64,000 nucleotides of DNA from Undibacterium sp. (lineage in GTDB: Bacteria; Pseudomonadota; Gammaproteobacteria; Burkholderiales; Burkholderiaceae_D). The translations under genes and the position numbers were made by a program. The stretch spans positions 62,001-126,000 of the forward strand of contig JAUSNO010000038.1 in NCBI GenBank assembly GCA_030645915.1, written 5' to 3'. Position 1 is the stretch's first letter. Every line of letters starts with the position of its first letter. Of this stretch, positions 9,338-18,243 are shown piece after piece. Below the pieces are notes generated by a model that was not told the DNA's origin, ran no database searches, and worked only from the letters and a program-made list of their open reading frames with translations.

Positions 9338-11911
9338 ATGTCATCTGTTTCTGATATTAATTCATGGTGGCTAAAACCACTGGCTGAAAAAAATTCAGCG
9401 TTGGCAACGGATGCTGCAGGATTATCTTGCACCGAGGCTAGTACGCGCCTGGCAAAATTTGGCCCCAACTTGTTTCGCGATCATCAGGAACTGCCTCTTT
9501 GGCGTCAGTTCATTTCTCGGTTTAAAAATCCACTAATCCTTCTCCTTCTCGCGGCGAGTGCGATATCAGCTCTTAGCGGTGAAATGGCCAATTTTCTGAT
9601 CATTTCTGTGATGGTACTGTTTAGCGTTACGCTTGATTTCGTGCAAGAGCATAGAGCAGGTAAAGCAGCAGCAAGCCTGTGTCAGTCTGTTTCAGTGCGT
9701 ACCAAGGTGATTCGGGATGGCAAGCAGATTGCGATAGCGGTGACCGAAATAGTTCCCGGTGATCTAGTCGTTCTGTCTGCTGGCGACATGGTTCCTGCTG
9801 ACGGCCGGGTCTTGGAAGCACGTGATTTTTTCGTGAAGCAGGCGCTGTTAACGGGCGAACCTTATCCGGTAGAGAAGCGCCCGGGCGAACTTAACGCAAA
9901 TGCATCCGACATTGCTGACGCCGCCAATGCTGTGTTCATGGGCACGACTGTCATCAGTGGCAGCGCAAGAGTACGTGTCGTCAATACTGGCGCTGGTACC
10001 GCAATTGGTGCCATTGCAGATAGCTTGAGCCGTCAACCGCCACCAACTTCATTTGAAATTGGCACACATCGTTTTGGCATGCTCATCATGCGGCTGACTG
10101 TGCTGTTGGTATTGTTCGTACTCTTTGTTAATGCGCTGATGCATAAACCCTGGCTGGAATCTTTTCTGTTTGCCGTGGCGCTCGCTGTGGGGCTAACCCC
10201 TGAACTTCTGCCCATGGTCGTTTCTGTCACTTTGTCGCGTGGCGCAATGATGATGGCAAAAAAACGCGTCATTGTGAAACACCTCGCCTCCATTCAAAAC
10301 CTTGGGTCGATGGATATTCTCTGCACGGACAAAACGGGGACATTGACCGAAGCAAAAATAAAATTGGAACAACATGTAGATCCGCAAGGAGTCATCAGCG
10401 AGCGGGTGCTGGAATTGGCCTACCTCAATAGTTTCTTCGAAACCGGATTGAGAAGCCCTCTAGACGACGCTATTCTCAATCACGAAAATATCGATGTTAG
10501 TGCTTGGAATAAAATTGATGAGGTTCCGTTCGACTTTGAACGAAGACGCGTCTCGGTGTTGCTGGACAATAAAAATAGTGCAGGCCGTTTGCTCGTAGTC
10601 AAGGGTGCACCTGAAGAAATTATTGGCCTTTGCACGCGTTATGAAAAATGTGGAAAGGATGTCACCGCCTTACTTGATATGGATGCGAACAAAAAAATAC
10701 ATCAGGTGCTGGGTGGGCTAGAAAAAGAAGGTTTTCGGGTATTGGGTATTGCCTGGCGTGACGTTCCATCAGATCATCCACATGCGGTCATGAGTGACGA
10801 GTCGGAACTGATATTTGTCGGTTTTGCAGCTTTTCTTGATCCACCAAAGGAGAGTGCTGGTGCGGCGTTGGCTGCACTTAAAGAAAATGGCGTGATTGTT
10901 AAAATTGTCACTGGTGATAGCGAACTGGTGACCCAACATGTATGCGTACAGTTAAAACTTCCTGTTGTAGGAGTCTTGACCGGTAAAGAAATTGAACGGA
11001 TGGATGATGCTGCATTGAGGATCAGGGTAGAAACAAGCAATCTCTTTTGCCGGGTTAATCCATCACAAAAAAATCGTGTGATTCTCGCACTCAAGGCGCG
11101 AGGACACGTCGTAGGTTATCTGGGCGACGGCGTCAATGATGCACCTTCACTGCACTCGGCGGATGTCGGTTTGTCTGTTGATTCTGCCGTTGACGTTGCC
11201 AAAGAAGCCGCTGACATGATCTTGCTTGATCATGATCTGCATGTCTTATACGATGGTGTGTTGGAAGGCCGGCGTACTTTCGGCAATATCATGAAGTACA
11301 TCATGATGGGAACCAGCTCCAACTTCGGCAATATGTTCAGCATGGCAGGGGCTGCGCTATTTCTTCCTTTTTTACCGATGTTGCCAACCCAAATTTTGTT
11401 GAATAATTTTCTCTATGATTTTTCAGAAATGCCGATTCCACTGGATCAGGTCGATCCGGAAGAGTTACGTTTTCCGCATGTGATGGACATGACGTTCATT
11501 CGCAATTTTATGCTCGTGATTGGGCCCATTAGTTCCGTTTTCGATTTTTTGACGTTTTACGTCATGCTGGTTGTTTTGCACGCAGATGAAAAATTGTTTC
11601 AGACCGGTTGGTTCGTTGAATCGCTCTGCACCCAGGTATTGGTTATTTTTATCATTCGTACCCGCGGCAATCCACTCAAGAGTCGCCCGCATCCTATTCT
11701 GGCAGTGGTATCCATTGCTGTAGTCGCAATCGGCGCAGTATTGCCGTTTACACCGATTGGAACTTATTTTGGACTCATTCCGCCGCCGACTAAATTTTAT
11801 TTAATTCTGGCAACGATGGTCGTGATTTACCTGCTGATAGTAGAACTTGCCAAGAAGGCTTTTTATCGTTGGCATGGAGTTCAACGTACATTTAAAATTT
11901 CAGGTGGCTAA
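9338..11911 (+). CDS. mgtA: MgtA-type magnesium-translocating P-type ATPase
   Basis: An 857-residue P-type ATPase of the P3B type. It has an N-terminal cation-ATPase segment, the actuator motif TGEP, the phosphorylation motif DKTGTLT, the nucleotide-domain KGAPE, and the hinge GDGVNDAPS. The core membrane segment 'ALAVGLTPELLPMVVS' and the stretch 'GTSSNFGNMFSMAGAALFLPFLPMLPTQILLNNFLYD' (in parts) are characteristic of MgtA/MgtB. About ten membrane helices are visible, so it is an inner-membrane pump, most likely for Mg2+ import. The ribosome site is weak. Only 87 bp without an obvious terminator separate it from phaC, so it could be read from the FNR-type promoter there. I saw no MgtA-type leader. 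Confidence 0.9.
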   Translation: MSSVSDINSWWLKPLAEKNSALATDAAGLSCTEASTRLAKFGPNLFRDHQELPLWRQFISRFKNPLILLLLAASAISALSGEMANFLIISVMVLFSVTLDFVQEHRAGKAAASLCQSVSVRTKVIRDGKQIAIAVTEIVPGDLVVLSAGDMVPADGRVLEARDFFVKQALLTGEPYPVEKRPGELNANASDIADAANAVFMGTTVISGSARVRVVNTGAGTAIGAIADSLSRQPPPTSFEIGTHRFGMLIMRLTVLLVLFVLFVNALMHKPWLESFLFAVALAVGLTPELLPMVVSVTLSRGAMMMAKKRVIVKHLASIQNLGSMDILCTDKTGTLTEAKIKLEQHVDPQGVISERVLELAYLNSFFETGLRSPLDDAILNHENIDVSAWNKIDEVPFDFERRRVSVLLDNKNSAGRLLVVKGAPEEIIGLCTRYEKCGKDVTALLDMDANKKIHQVLGGLEKEGFRVLGIAWRDVPSDHPHAVMSDESELIFVGFAAFLDPPKESAGAALAALKENGVIVKIVTGDSELVTQHVCVQLKLPVVGVLTGKEIERMDDAALRIRVETSNLFCRVNPSQKNRVILALKARGHVVGYLGDGVNDAPSLHSADVGLSVDSAVDVAKEAADMILLDHDLHVLYDGVLEGRRTFGNIMKYIMMGTSSNFGNMFSMAGAALFLPFLPMLPTQILLNNFLYDFSEMPIPLDQVDPEELRFPHVMDMTFIRNFMLVIGPISSVFDFLTFYVMLVVLHADEKLFQTGWFVESLCTQVLVIFIIRTRGNPLKSRPHPILAVVSIAVVAIGAVLPFTPIGTYFGLIPPPTKFYLILATMVVIYLLIVELAKKAFYRWHGVQRTFKISGG

Positions 11912-11930
11912 ATATGTCGTTTGAATTACT

Positions 11931-11944
11931 TTGATCATTTTCAA
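11931..11944 (+). promoter_or_regulatory. FNR-type box upstream of polX
   Basis: TTGATCATTTTCAA matches the consensus at 9 of 10 positions. CCTAAT (11968-11973) lies 33 bp from the box centre as a possible -10. The polX start is about 135 bp downstream. Confidence 0.5.
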
Positions 11945-12078
11945 CTACCGTACTTACTGCATTAGTGCCTAATACGATTGATGCAATTTGATTCATTTTG
12001 CGCGTCGCTGCTGAATCTGCGTGTCATGTCAAAGGAAATTCGCTGCGATATTAAATGACGGACGGAAAGGTAGACAAT

Positions 12079-13809
12079 ATGCCTGTTCATAATGCAGATA
12101 TCGCAGAGATATTCGATGAGATCGCGAATTTTCTAGAAATAAGCGACGCCAATCCGTTTCGCATTCGCGCTTATCGCAAAGCTGCACGAACTGTCGGTAG
12201 CTTTCCTCAGGATTTCAAGACGCTCATAGATGCAGGAACGTTGCTGCCAAAATTGCCGGGAATTGGTACAGACCTTGCGGCGAAAATTCACGAAATTGCA
12301 ACGACTGGTCATTGCGATTTATTAGATACGCTACGCAAACAAATGCCTCCCGCGGTGACAGAACTTCTCAAAGTCGTAGGTTTGGGGCCCAAGCGAGTCC
12401 AGGCGCTATATAGGGAACTCGGCATTTCTACCATTGCACAGCTCAAACTGGCGGCACGTGCGGGAAGAATACGAACTGTCTCAGGTTTTGGCCCTAAAAC
12501 AGAACAGCATATCTTGGATGCGCTTGCGGCACAAAATGAGCCTGAGCAGCGTTTTATCAGACCAATAGCGAAACAATATGCTGAGACATTGGTCAATTAT
12601 TTACAACACTCTGAAGGCGTTAATCAGGTCATGATCGCGGGCAGTTACCGTCGCATGCAGGAGACCGTTGGTGATCTTGATATTTTGGTGACGACGACAG
12701 CAGACAGCCACGTCATGGAGCATTTCCTCGCCTACGATGAGGTGCGCACTGTACTCGCACATGGGGCCACCCGTAGCAGCGTTGCTTTACGTAGTGGGCT
12801 TCAGGTTGATCTGCGTCTGGTCAAGACAGAAAATTATGGCTCTGCGTTGCATTATTTCACAGGGTCCAAGGCACACAACATCTCGATTCGAAGGTTGGCG
12901 CGCGCACAGGGACTCAAGATCAATGAATACGGCGTGTTCCGCGGCAACCGGCGCATCGGTGGCGATACGGAAGATTCCGTATTCAATGCGGTAGGCTTAC
13001 CCTATATTGCACCTGAATTACGTGAAGACAGAGGAGAAATTGAAGCCGCCAGAAATGGGTTATTGCCGAATCTAATCAGCTTGAACGATCTGCGTGGAGA
13101 TTTACACGTACATACCACAGCGTCAGATGGAAAAAACAATATACAAGAAATGGCACAAGCTGCGCAAATGCGTGGTCTGCAATATATAGCGATCACCGAT
13201 CACTCGCGCCGATTGACGGTGACACATGGTTTGAACCCTGAGCAACTCGTGCAGCAGATAAACGAGATCGATAGCATCAATGCGCAAGATAGCAACTTCA
13301 TCATTTTGAAGGGCAGTGAAGTCGATATTCTAGAAGATGGCACGCTGGATCTGCCAGACGATATTTTGAGACGCCTGGATATAGTGATTGTGGCCATCCA
13401 CAGCAAACTTAATCTTCCTCGTGAGAGTCAGACAGAGAGGATTTTGCGCGCAATGGATAATCCGTTAGTGAATCTGTTGGCGCATCCAACCGGTCGGCTA
13501 ATGGGTGTAAGGAGGGAAAGTGATATCGACATGAGTAAGATTATGCGCAAGGCGAAAGAACGCAATATATGTCTTGAACTCAACTGCCAGCCTGACCGCC
13601 TTGATCTTAACGATATCTATAGCAAAATGGCGCGTGATGCCGGTGTGATGGTAAGCATCAATTCAGATGCACACAGTATTTTAGATTTTAATAATCTTCA
13701 ATATGGAATAGGTCAAGCACGCCGCGGCTGGCTTGAACATCAACATGTGATCAACACGCTTAGTGCTGCACAGGTGAAGAAATTTTGCCATTCAACGAGA
13801 ATGCACTAA
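12079..13809 (+). CDS. polX: DNA polymerase/3'-5' exonuclease PolX
   Basis: A 576-residue bacterial family X DNA polymerase used in gap-filling repair. The N-terminal 8-kDa-like and helix-hairpin-helix region ('LPGIGTDLAAKIHEI', 'VVGLGPKRVQALYRELGI', 'VSGFGPKTEQHIL') is followed by the polymerase core with 'GSYRRMQETVGDLDILV' (metal-binding DxD). A C-terminal PHP domain has 'LRGDLHVHTTASDGKN', 'ITDHS', 'SEVDIL', 'VAIHS', 'LAHPTGR' and 'INSDAHS', the expected metal ligands of the exonuclease/AP-endonuclease site. I chose the ATG at 12079 because family members start 'MPVHNADIAxIFDEIA' and GGAAAGG precedes it; a 12055 ATG adds eight residues. An FNR-type box upstream suggests expression under oxygen limitation, which would be unusual for a repair polymerase. 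Confidence 0.93.
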   Translation: MPVHNADIAEIFDEIANFLEISDANPFRIRAYRKAARTVGSFPQDFKTLIDAGTLLPKLPGIGTDLAAKIHEIATTGHCDLLDTLRKQMPPAVTELLKVVGLGPKRVQALYRELGISTIAQLKLAARAGRIRTVSGFGPKTEQHILDALAAQNEPEQRFIRPIAKQYAETLVNYLQHSEGVNQVMIAGSYRRMQETVGDLDILVTTTADSHVMEHFLAYDEVRTVLAHGATRSSVALRSGLQVDLRLVKTENYGSALHYFTGSKAHNISIRRLARAQGLKINEYGVFRGNRRIGGDTEDSVFNAVGLPYIAPELREDRGEIEAARNGLLPNLISLNDLRGDLHVHTTASDGKNNIQEMAQAAQMRGLQYIAITDHSRRLTVTHGLNPEQLVQQINEIDSINAQDSNFIILKGSEVDILEDGTLDLPDDILRRLDIVIVAIHSKLNLPRESQTERILRAMDNPLVNLLAHPTGRLMGVRRESDIDMSKIMRKAKERNICLELNCQPDRLDLNDIYSKMARDAGVMVSINSDAHSILDFNNLQYGIGQARRGWLEHQHVINTLSAAQVKKFCHSTRMH

Positions 13810-13983
13810 GCGCATCGGCAGTGTTATTCCTATCGCTTTATGCGTTTTCTCAAGCCTTGCAAATTGCCAGATGGGATGATTTTATGCATGCAATAAATGA
13901 AAATTATTACTATTTTTGGCGCGCATTGTAACAACTCAATGAGTCACAAGCTCGCTATCCATATCCTTTCTGGCGGTCAAAAA

Positions 13984-14637
13984 ATGCTTATGTCTACTAA
14001 TCCTTTCACTACAGATGAGCCGGATCAGGATGATCTTGACGTGGCTGTCTTCGAAGGCCTTGCACGTTATGAAAGACGTACCGAAATTCGGCAAATTTCT
14101 TACTATCTTTCTGGCGATATAGCCCCGGCTAACTATTACACTGAATTGTTTTACACGCTGCGCACTGCCAGCGTGACGGATCTCATTTATTTACATTTAA
14201 ATAGCGTAGGTGGAAATTTCGATACCGGCCTGCAGATCATCAATAATATGCTAGCTTCCGATGCACGCGTCGTAACGGTACTGGAAGCGCGCGCTTATTC
14301 CATGAGTGCCTTCATCTTCCTTGCCGGAGATGAACTGGTCGCGCATGATAATTGTCAGTTGCTTTTTCATATTTACTCTGGAGTATTTGCCGGCAAAGGC
14401 AATGAGCAGCAAGCGCAAGGTCTTGCGCTCAGCAACTGGTTCGAAAAATTCATGACGCGTATCTGCCTTCCATTCCTGACAGCCGCTGAAATAAAAGCAG
14501 TCCTTAAAGGTTCTGAACTCTGGATGGACTCGGATGAAATTCGCCACAGAATGACAAGAATGCTTAGAGAAAAAAATAAACTCATTGAGAACGCGAAATC
14601 TCATCTTAAAAAAGATGAGAAAATCGTTTCGACCTGA
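13984..14637 (+). CDS. ClpP-like (ClpP/crotonase fold) serine protease homologue
   Basis: About 217 residues with a ClpP-type core: 'IYLHLNSVGGNFDTGLQIINNM' in parts (LHLNSVGG matches YINSPGG), 'ARAYSMSAFIFLAGDELVAHDNC' (catalytic Ser in YSMSA) and 'QLLFHIYSG' (catalytic His). The third residue is less clear: a segment 'SELWMDSDEI' aligns with ClpP 'ERDxxMSAEEA', which would put Glu where ClpP has Asp171. The N-terminal 50 residues are acidic and unlike ClpP, and the C-terminus is lysine-rich. The start is uncertain: ATGs at 13897, 13936, 13984 and 13990 are in frame, and 13984 has a GGCGG-like site. It stands alone downstream of polX without clpX. It may be a divergent or regulatory ClpP paralogue. 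Confidence 0.7.
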   Translation: MLMSTNPFTTDEPDQDDLDVAVFEGLARYERRTEIRQISYYLSGDIAPANYYTELFYTLRTASVTDLIYLHLNSVGGNFDTGLQIINNMLASDARVVTVLEARAYSMSAFIFLAGDELVAHDNCQLLFHIYSGVFAGKGNEQQAQGLALSNWFEKFMTRICLPFLTAAEIKAVLKGSELWMDSDEIRHRMTRMLREKNKLIENAKSHLKKDEKIVST

Positions 14638-15027
14638 GATTCATCTTGAAGGGGTGATAGATGACGCCCATTGTGGCCGTTGGCTGTCTGGCGTTTCAAA
14701 ATAATCTAACCTGCAAGGATGTTCTGCTGATGCGGACGAAACACATATCAAGTGTAGTGCGACCTCAGGATCCATCCAGTAAATCAGGATCGCTTAGGCT
14801 GACCTTGTCGAGCGCGTCGCTCACATGATTTGAATGTAACGGATTTTTTATGGGAGGTAGATTATGGGGCTTACCGACGGTGTTAGCGAAATTATTGCCA
14901 TTCCAAAAAGTATTTAATTGCGTTCTTTAATTTTTTTAACAACATAAAAAAAGCCTGATGTCATCAGGCTTTTAAAAAATGTTATTGCAAATGGCGGGGC
15001 GCTTTCCCGCCCGTCATATTTGGCAGT
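14638..15027. other. Intergenic region with possible tiny ORFs and a bidirectional terminator
   Basis: A 55-codon frame (14661-14828) follows AAGGGG at good spacing; its start 'MTPIVAVGCLAF' is faintly reminiscent of the N-terminal strand of Nudix hydrolases, but no Nudix box is present. A 17-codon frame (14864-14917) follows GGGAGG. Neither is convincing. The terminator is listed separately. Confidence 0.4.
14946..14973. terminator. Bidirectional rho-independent terminator
   Basis: The stem GCCTGA/TCAGGC with a TGTCA loop is flanked by an A-tract on the left and a T-tract on the right, so it can stop transcription both from the ClpP-like side and from hsp20, which ends at 15028. Confidence 0.8.
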
Positions 15028-15456
15028 TCATTGAATCATCAGTTGCTTCGAAGTAGATGTTGTTTTTTTCGGTAATTCAAGTGTCAAGACGCCGTCTTCA
15101 TAACTTGCTTTTGCCTTTGTATCATCCACATCTTGTGATACCGTAAAAGATCGAGACATCGAACCATAATAGCGCTCACTGCGCAGTATTTTATTCCCCT
15201 CTTCTTTAATGTCTTTTTCTTTTTTCACTTCGGCATCAATCTGCACAAGATTGCCATCAATACGTACATTAATGTCTTCTTTTTTGACCCCTGGCAGATT
15301 GGCGTGAACGGTGTAAAGGCCATTTTTCTCTGCAACGTCAACACGCATTTCAAGAGGTGATAAATCTGTTTCAAACCATGTCGGCGCGAGAAAGCGTTTA
15401 AACATCGATTCAAAAGAATCAGTAACACTTGGTTCAAATAGTCGTAAATTACTCAT
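15028..15456 (-). CDS. Hsp20/alpha-crystallin family small heat-shock protein
   Basis: A 142-residue small heat-shock protein. The alpha-crystallin domain covers about residues 40-140, with 'MRVDVAEKNGLYTVHANLPGVKKEDINVRIDGNLVQI' in parts and the C-terminal 'DGVLTLELPKK' signature. It is an ATP-independent holdase that prevents aggregation. I start it at the ATG at 15456 (MSNLRLFEP), which has AAGG eight bases upstream and fits the usual Hsp20 N-terminus; the longer frame is leader. An FNR-type box lies about 110 bp upstream. The Crp/Fnr regulator gene lies upstream on the same strand with its own terminator between. In mycobacteria the hypoxia-induced HspX is of the same family. Confidence 0.93.
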   Translation of the reverse strand: MSNLRLFEPSVTDSFESMFKRFLAPTWFETDLSPLEMRVDVAEKNGLYTVHANLPGVKKEDINVRIDGNLVQIDAEVKKEKDIKEEGNKILRSERYYGSMSRSFTVSQDVDDTKAKASYEDGVLTLELPKKTTSTSKQLMIQ

Positions 15457-15566
15457 GATGATTACCTTATTTGTTAATTGCTTGTTTGAAATGAAGTGAG
15501 TCTTCGTGTTCGTACAATCAGACTGATTGAACTTCAATTAGATTAGTCTTTGGATAAATTCTGAAT

Positions 15567-15580
15567 TTGAGAATTATCAA
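15567..15580 (-). promoter_or_regulatory. FNR-type box upstream of hsp20
   Basis: TTGAGAATTATCAA matches at 9 of 10 positions. On the minus strand TCTAAT (15542-15537), a 5/6 -10 hexamer, lies about 34 bp from the box centre. Confidence 0.55.
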
Positions 15581-15633
15581 CGTAGCTGAGCGATGTTCTA
15601 TCTATTAAATTGGAGAGTCTGATACCAAAATGC

Positions 15634-15662
15634 AAAAAACGACATGCGCTGACATGCCGTTT
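15634..15662 (-). terminator. Rho-independent terminator of the Crp/Fnr gene
   Basis: On the minus strand a 10-bp stem (AAACGGCATG pairing with CATGTCGTTT, one G-T wobble) with a 6-nt loop is followed by six T. It lies between the Crp/Fnr gene and hsp20, so the two are separate transcripts. Confidence 0.75.
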
Positions 15663-15718
15663 ATCAAGACTTCTTTCTACGCAGTTTAAGGAGCGTTATT
15701 TACCCTAGTATCCGTATG

Positions 15719-16561
15719 TTATTGCAGAACAGGAGCAGAAGCCGAGCGCTCTGAATCGTTTTGAATAAATTCAGTTAAGGCATCAAGATCAGGGATGCTG
15801 ATTTCGCGACGACCTTTTTCGTTGAACTGAATGATGCCGTAACGCGCTAACTTTGATAGTGCACGGCTTACCGACTCCAATCTCAGGCCCAGATAGTGAC
15901 CAATGTCTGCACGCGTGAGATAGACATTAAATTGATCAGTTCTCAGGCCACGTTCTGCTAAAGAATGTGCCCATTGCAGTAGAAAATCGCACACTCTTGC
16001 ATCTGCCGGAAGGGTGCCCATGGATAACATAGCATCACGATTATGTGCCAACTGGACGCTCATTGCGGCGAAAACCACTCGCATCAATTTGGGCTCTTTA
16101 ATGCTCGCCTGCAGCAAACTATCGTAGTTGATCGTCCATACTTCACCACAGTCAAGTGCGATCGCAGAGCAACCGTATTGTCCGGTGGGGATACCGTCAA
16201 AACCCAACCAGTCTCCTTTGAAATATAAACCGGCAGGCTGCTCTCGTCCATCGGAAGTGAGATTAACAATTTTGAATAAACCTGCACTTATTAAATAGAG
16301 TTTTTTAAACGATTCACCACATAAATAAACTCTATCATTTGCCCTGACTTTGCGACGACTGAAAGAGACATATTGCTGAACCATAATGAGAGATTCACGC
16401 CAGGACGAGATCGACTCAGCATCACTTTGATGCATACCATAATTCGATAACGTAGAGAAAGCTGTTGAGGGTGCAATATCTTGCATCACCGTATCATAAC
16501 GGCTCATATGCTCATTCATCGAACCCGATATATGGGATGGCATACTCGTGTTTTTGTTCAT
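15719..16561 (-). CDS. Crp/Fnr family transcriptional regulator without Fe-S cysteines
   Basis: A 280-residue regulator. It has an N-terminal extension of about 60 residues, a cyclic-nucleotide-binding-like beta barrel (about 65-175), a dimer helix, and a winged helix with 'TRADIGHYLGLRLESVSRALSKLARYGII' in parts. The recognition helix has E-S-V-S-R, the E..SR set that FNR uses to read TTGAT half-sites. The N-terminal cysteine cluster of FNR is missing; the Cys residues present (in 'YLCGES', 'YGCSAIALDCG', 'ARVCDF') are not spaced for a 4Fe-4S cluster. It should therefore sense something other than oxygen through Fe-S, as DNR or FixK-type proteins do. The ATG at 16561 has GGAG six bases upstream. 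It is the obvious candidate to act at the FNR-type boxes in this window. Confidence 0.9.
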   Translation of the reverse strand: MNKNTSMPSHISGSMNEHMSRYDTVMQDIAPSTAFSTLSNYGMHQSDAESISSWRESLIMVQQYVSFSRRKVRANDRVYLCGESFKKLYLISAGLFKIVNLTSDGREQPAGLYFKGDWLGFDGIPTGQYGCSAIALDCGEVWTINYDSLLQASIKEPKLMRVVFAAMSVQLAHNRDAMLSMGTLPADARVCDFLLQWAHSLAERGLRTDQFNVYLTRADIGHYLGLRLESVSRALSKLARYGIIQFNEKGRREISIPDLDALTEFIQNDSERSASAPVLQ

Positions 16562-16675
16562 CTTATACTCCATGTTGAGACGGATAAATTTAAGTGACGT
16601 ACACAATTGATACTGATTACTCTTCAAACCTGGGCTAAGGAAACAACAAAATTACATTTTTACGTATGGCCATGA

Positions 16676-17104
16676 TTAGCTTGCTGAACAGATGATCGCC
16701 GGGAGTAAATTGACCCTGATTAGATGCCTGCCTTTAATAACGGTGCGAGATAAAGAGACGTCGATTGGAATTTTTCTCCCATCAGCCGTCATTGCCACCC
16801 GGTGCATTGGTCTGTTATTGGCAGAATGAAAAACTGCATAGGCGAGATTGTAATAAGGGGTGTTCGAGCTGAATGGCAGTTTTGGGATTACCTCTGTTAA
16901 TTCCAGTCCCGATAATTTTTCTGAATCGTGACCAAGCAAGTGACTTGCTCCGGGAGTGCAGTCGGTAATCCGGCCTGAAATATCAATAATCAGAGCTGCA
17001 TCATGCTTTGGCATAGTGCATCTTTGCGTTGCTGCAGCCCTTGAGCGCTGATTGTGATTACACTTTTTTTTTGTTGAAAATACGGCAGATTCCATGTTAT
17101 TCAT
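16676..17104 (-). CDS. Small single-PAS-domain protein
   Basis: About 142 residues. A PAS domain spans roughly 30-140: 'DAALIIDISGRITDCTPGASHLLGHDSEKLSGLELTEVIP' in parts, then 'HRVAMTADGRKIPIDVSLSRTVIKGRHLIRVNL'. There is no output domain and no membrane segment, so it must work through a partner. The start at 17104 (MNNMESAVF) is chosen over upstream in-frame starts, with only a weak AAAG site. It lies upstream of the Crp/Fnr gene on the same strand with about 115 bp between; a joint role in signalling is possible but not shown. Confidence 0.7.
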   Translation of the reverse strand: MNNMESAVFSTKKKCNHNQRSRAAATQRCTMPKHDAALIIDISGRITDCTPGASHLLGHDSEKLSGLELTEVIPKLPFSSNTPYYNLAYAVFHSANNRPMHRVAMTADGRKIPIDVSLSRTVIKGRHLIRVNLLPAIICSAS

Positions 17105-17534
17105 CGCTTTTCTTTCTTTGTCTTTTTTTCGCATCACCAGCCGTGCTGATTTAAATCCATGGATGAAGTGTATTAACAAACAAGAAGGATACGAATACCC
17201 AAATTAACTGAAACAGAGTACTTAGATTTTGGTATTTATTTATTTACCAACATAAATAGGCAAGTGCTACCAATCAAGTCACTCATGTTTTTTTACAAAA
17301 AAAATCACAAAAAATACGCTCAGGATAAACAAGCCAAATTATTTTTGTAGCCAATGGAAAATATATTGATATTGGCGAAGAGATTTCTATTGATAGTGAT
17401 GGCATGAATACGATTGGTTTAAAAATTTGACTTTTCTCAATTTGACAACTTTCTCGAAGCCTATGCTTAGATTCTGAAGCTGATGTTAGCCAATATCACC
17501 TTCAAATAATTTAATTAGAAGAGAGAGATGCGCC
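17105..17534. other. Divergent intergenic region before the BON operon
   Basis: AT-rich region between the PAS gene and the BON gene. It holds the FNR-type box at 17427-17440. Otherwise nothing recognisable was found. Confidence 0.6.
17427..17440 (+). promoter_or_regulatory. FNR-type box upstream of the BON/CBS/acs/pdh operon
   Basis: TTGACTTTTCTCAA matches at 8 of 10 positions. TATGCT (17462-17467) lies 31 bp from the box centre as a -10, the same spacing as at the PEBP and fadD promoters. The first gene starts about 60 bp downstream of that -10. Confidence 0.55.
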
Positions 17535-18188
17535 ATGAAAACTAATTTCGAGTTGCAAAAAGATATTCTGGAAGAGTTGGCATGGGATCCTCTTGTTCCA
17601 GAAACCAGGGTTGGTGTTGCCGTAAAGGATGGAGTAGTAACACTTACCGGGCATTTGGATACTTACGCTGAAAAAGTGGCGGTAAAACATGCGGTCGAGC
17701 GTGTCACTGGTGTTAAATCAATCGCCATGGAGGTAGATGTAGTGCCGCTGGGAATACATCAGCGCAGTGATACTGAAATAGCGAGTGCAATAGAACATGT
17801 GCTCGCCTGGAGTACTTCCGTTCCTCGTGAAAAGATCAAAGTGGTGGTCGAAAAAGGTTCGGTAACCTTAAGTGGTGAGCTTGACTGGAATTTTCAGCGT
17901 AAGGCCATCGAACGAATGATTCGGCCACTTAAAGGGGTAGTGGGGATCAATGACAACATACATCTCAAAACAACGGCTATTTCTGCGAGTCTCTCCAATC
18001 GAATTAAAGAGGCATTGACGCGTCAGGTTGAACGTGAGGCAAAACGTATTGAAATTAATGTCGACGGCACTGTAGTGACCTTGCGTGGCGCTGTTCATTC
18101 ATGGGCCGAAAGAAACGCCGTGGAAGGTGTCATATGGTCTGCTCCGGGTGTGAGCCATGTCGATAGCCAATTAACAATCAAGCCATAA
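17535..18188 (+). CDS. Triple BON-domain protein
   Basis: 217 residues made of three BON repeats (about 1-70, 75-145, 148-217). Each has the pattern 'V.V..G.VTL.G.....' followed by 'A......GV..v...': for example 'VGVAVKDGVVTLTGHLD', 'VVVEKGSVTLSGELDW', 'INVDGTVVTLRGAVHSW'. BON domains bind membranes or small ligands. There is no signal peptide, unlike OsmY, so this version is cytosolic. GAGAGAG precedes the ATG. It is the first gene of an operon with a CBS-pair protein and central-carbon enzymes. Its role is unknown; stress protection is typical of the family. Confidence 0.88.
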   Translation: MKTNFELQKDILEELAWDPLVPETRVGVAVKDGVVTLTGHLDTYAEKVAVKHAVERVTGVKSIAMEVDVVPLGIHQRSDTEIASAIEHVLAWSTSVPREKIKVVVEKGSVTLSGELDWNFQRKAIERMIRPLKGVVGINDNIHLKTTAISASLSNRIKEALTRQVEREAKRIEINVDGTVVTLRGAVHSWAERNAVEGVIWSAPGVSHVDSQLTIKP

Positions 18189-18243
18189 TTTGATTCTTAA
18201 TTCCATGAAATGTTTGACCCTACGGTCATACAGGAGAACATAA

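Noticed and set aside
14661-14828. 55-codon frame with a Nudix-like first strand
   Set aside because: No Nudix box and no further similarity; the ribosome site alone is not enough.
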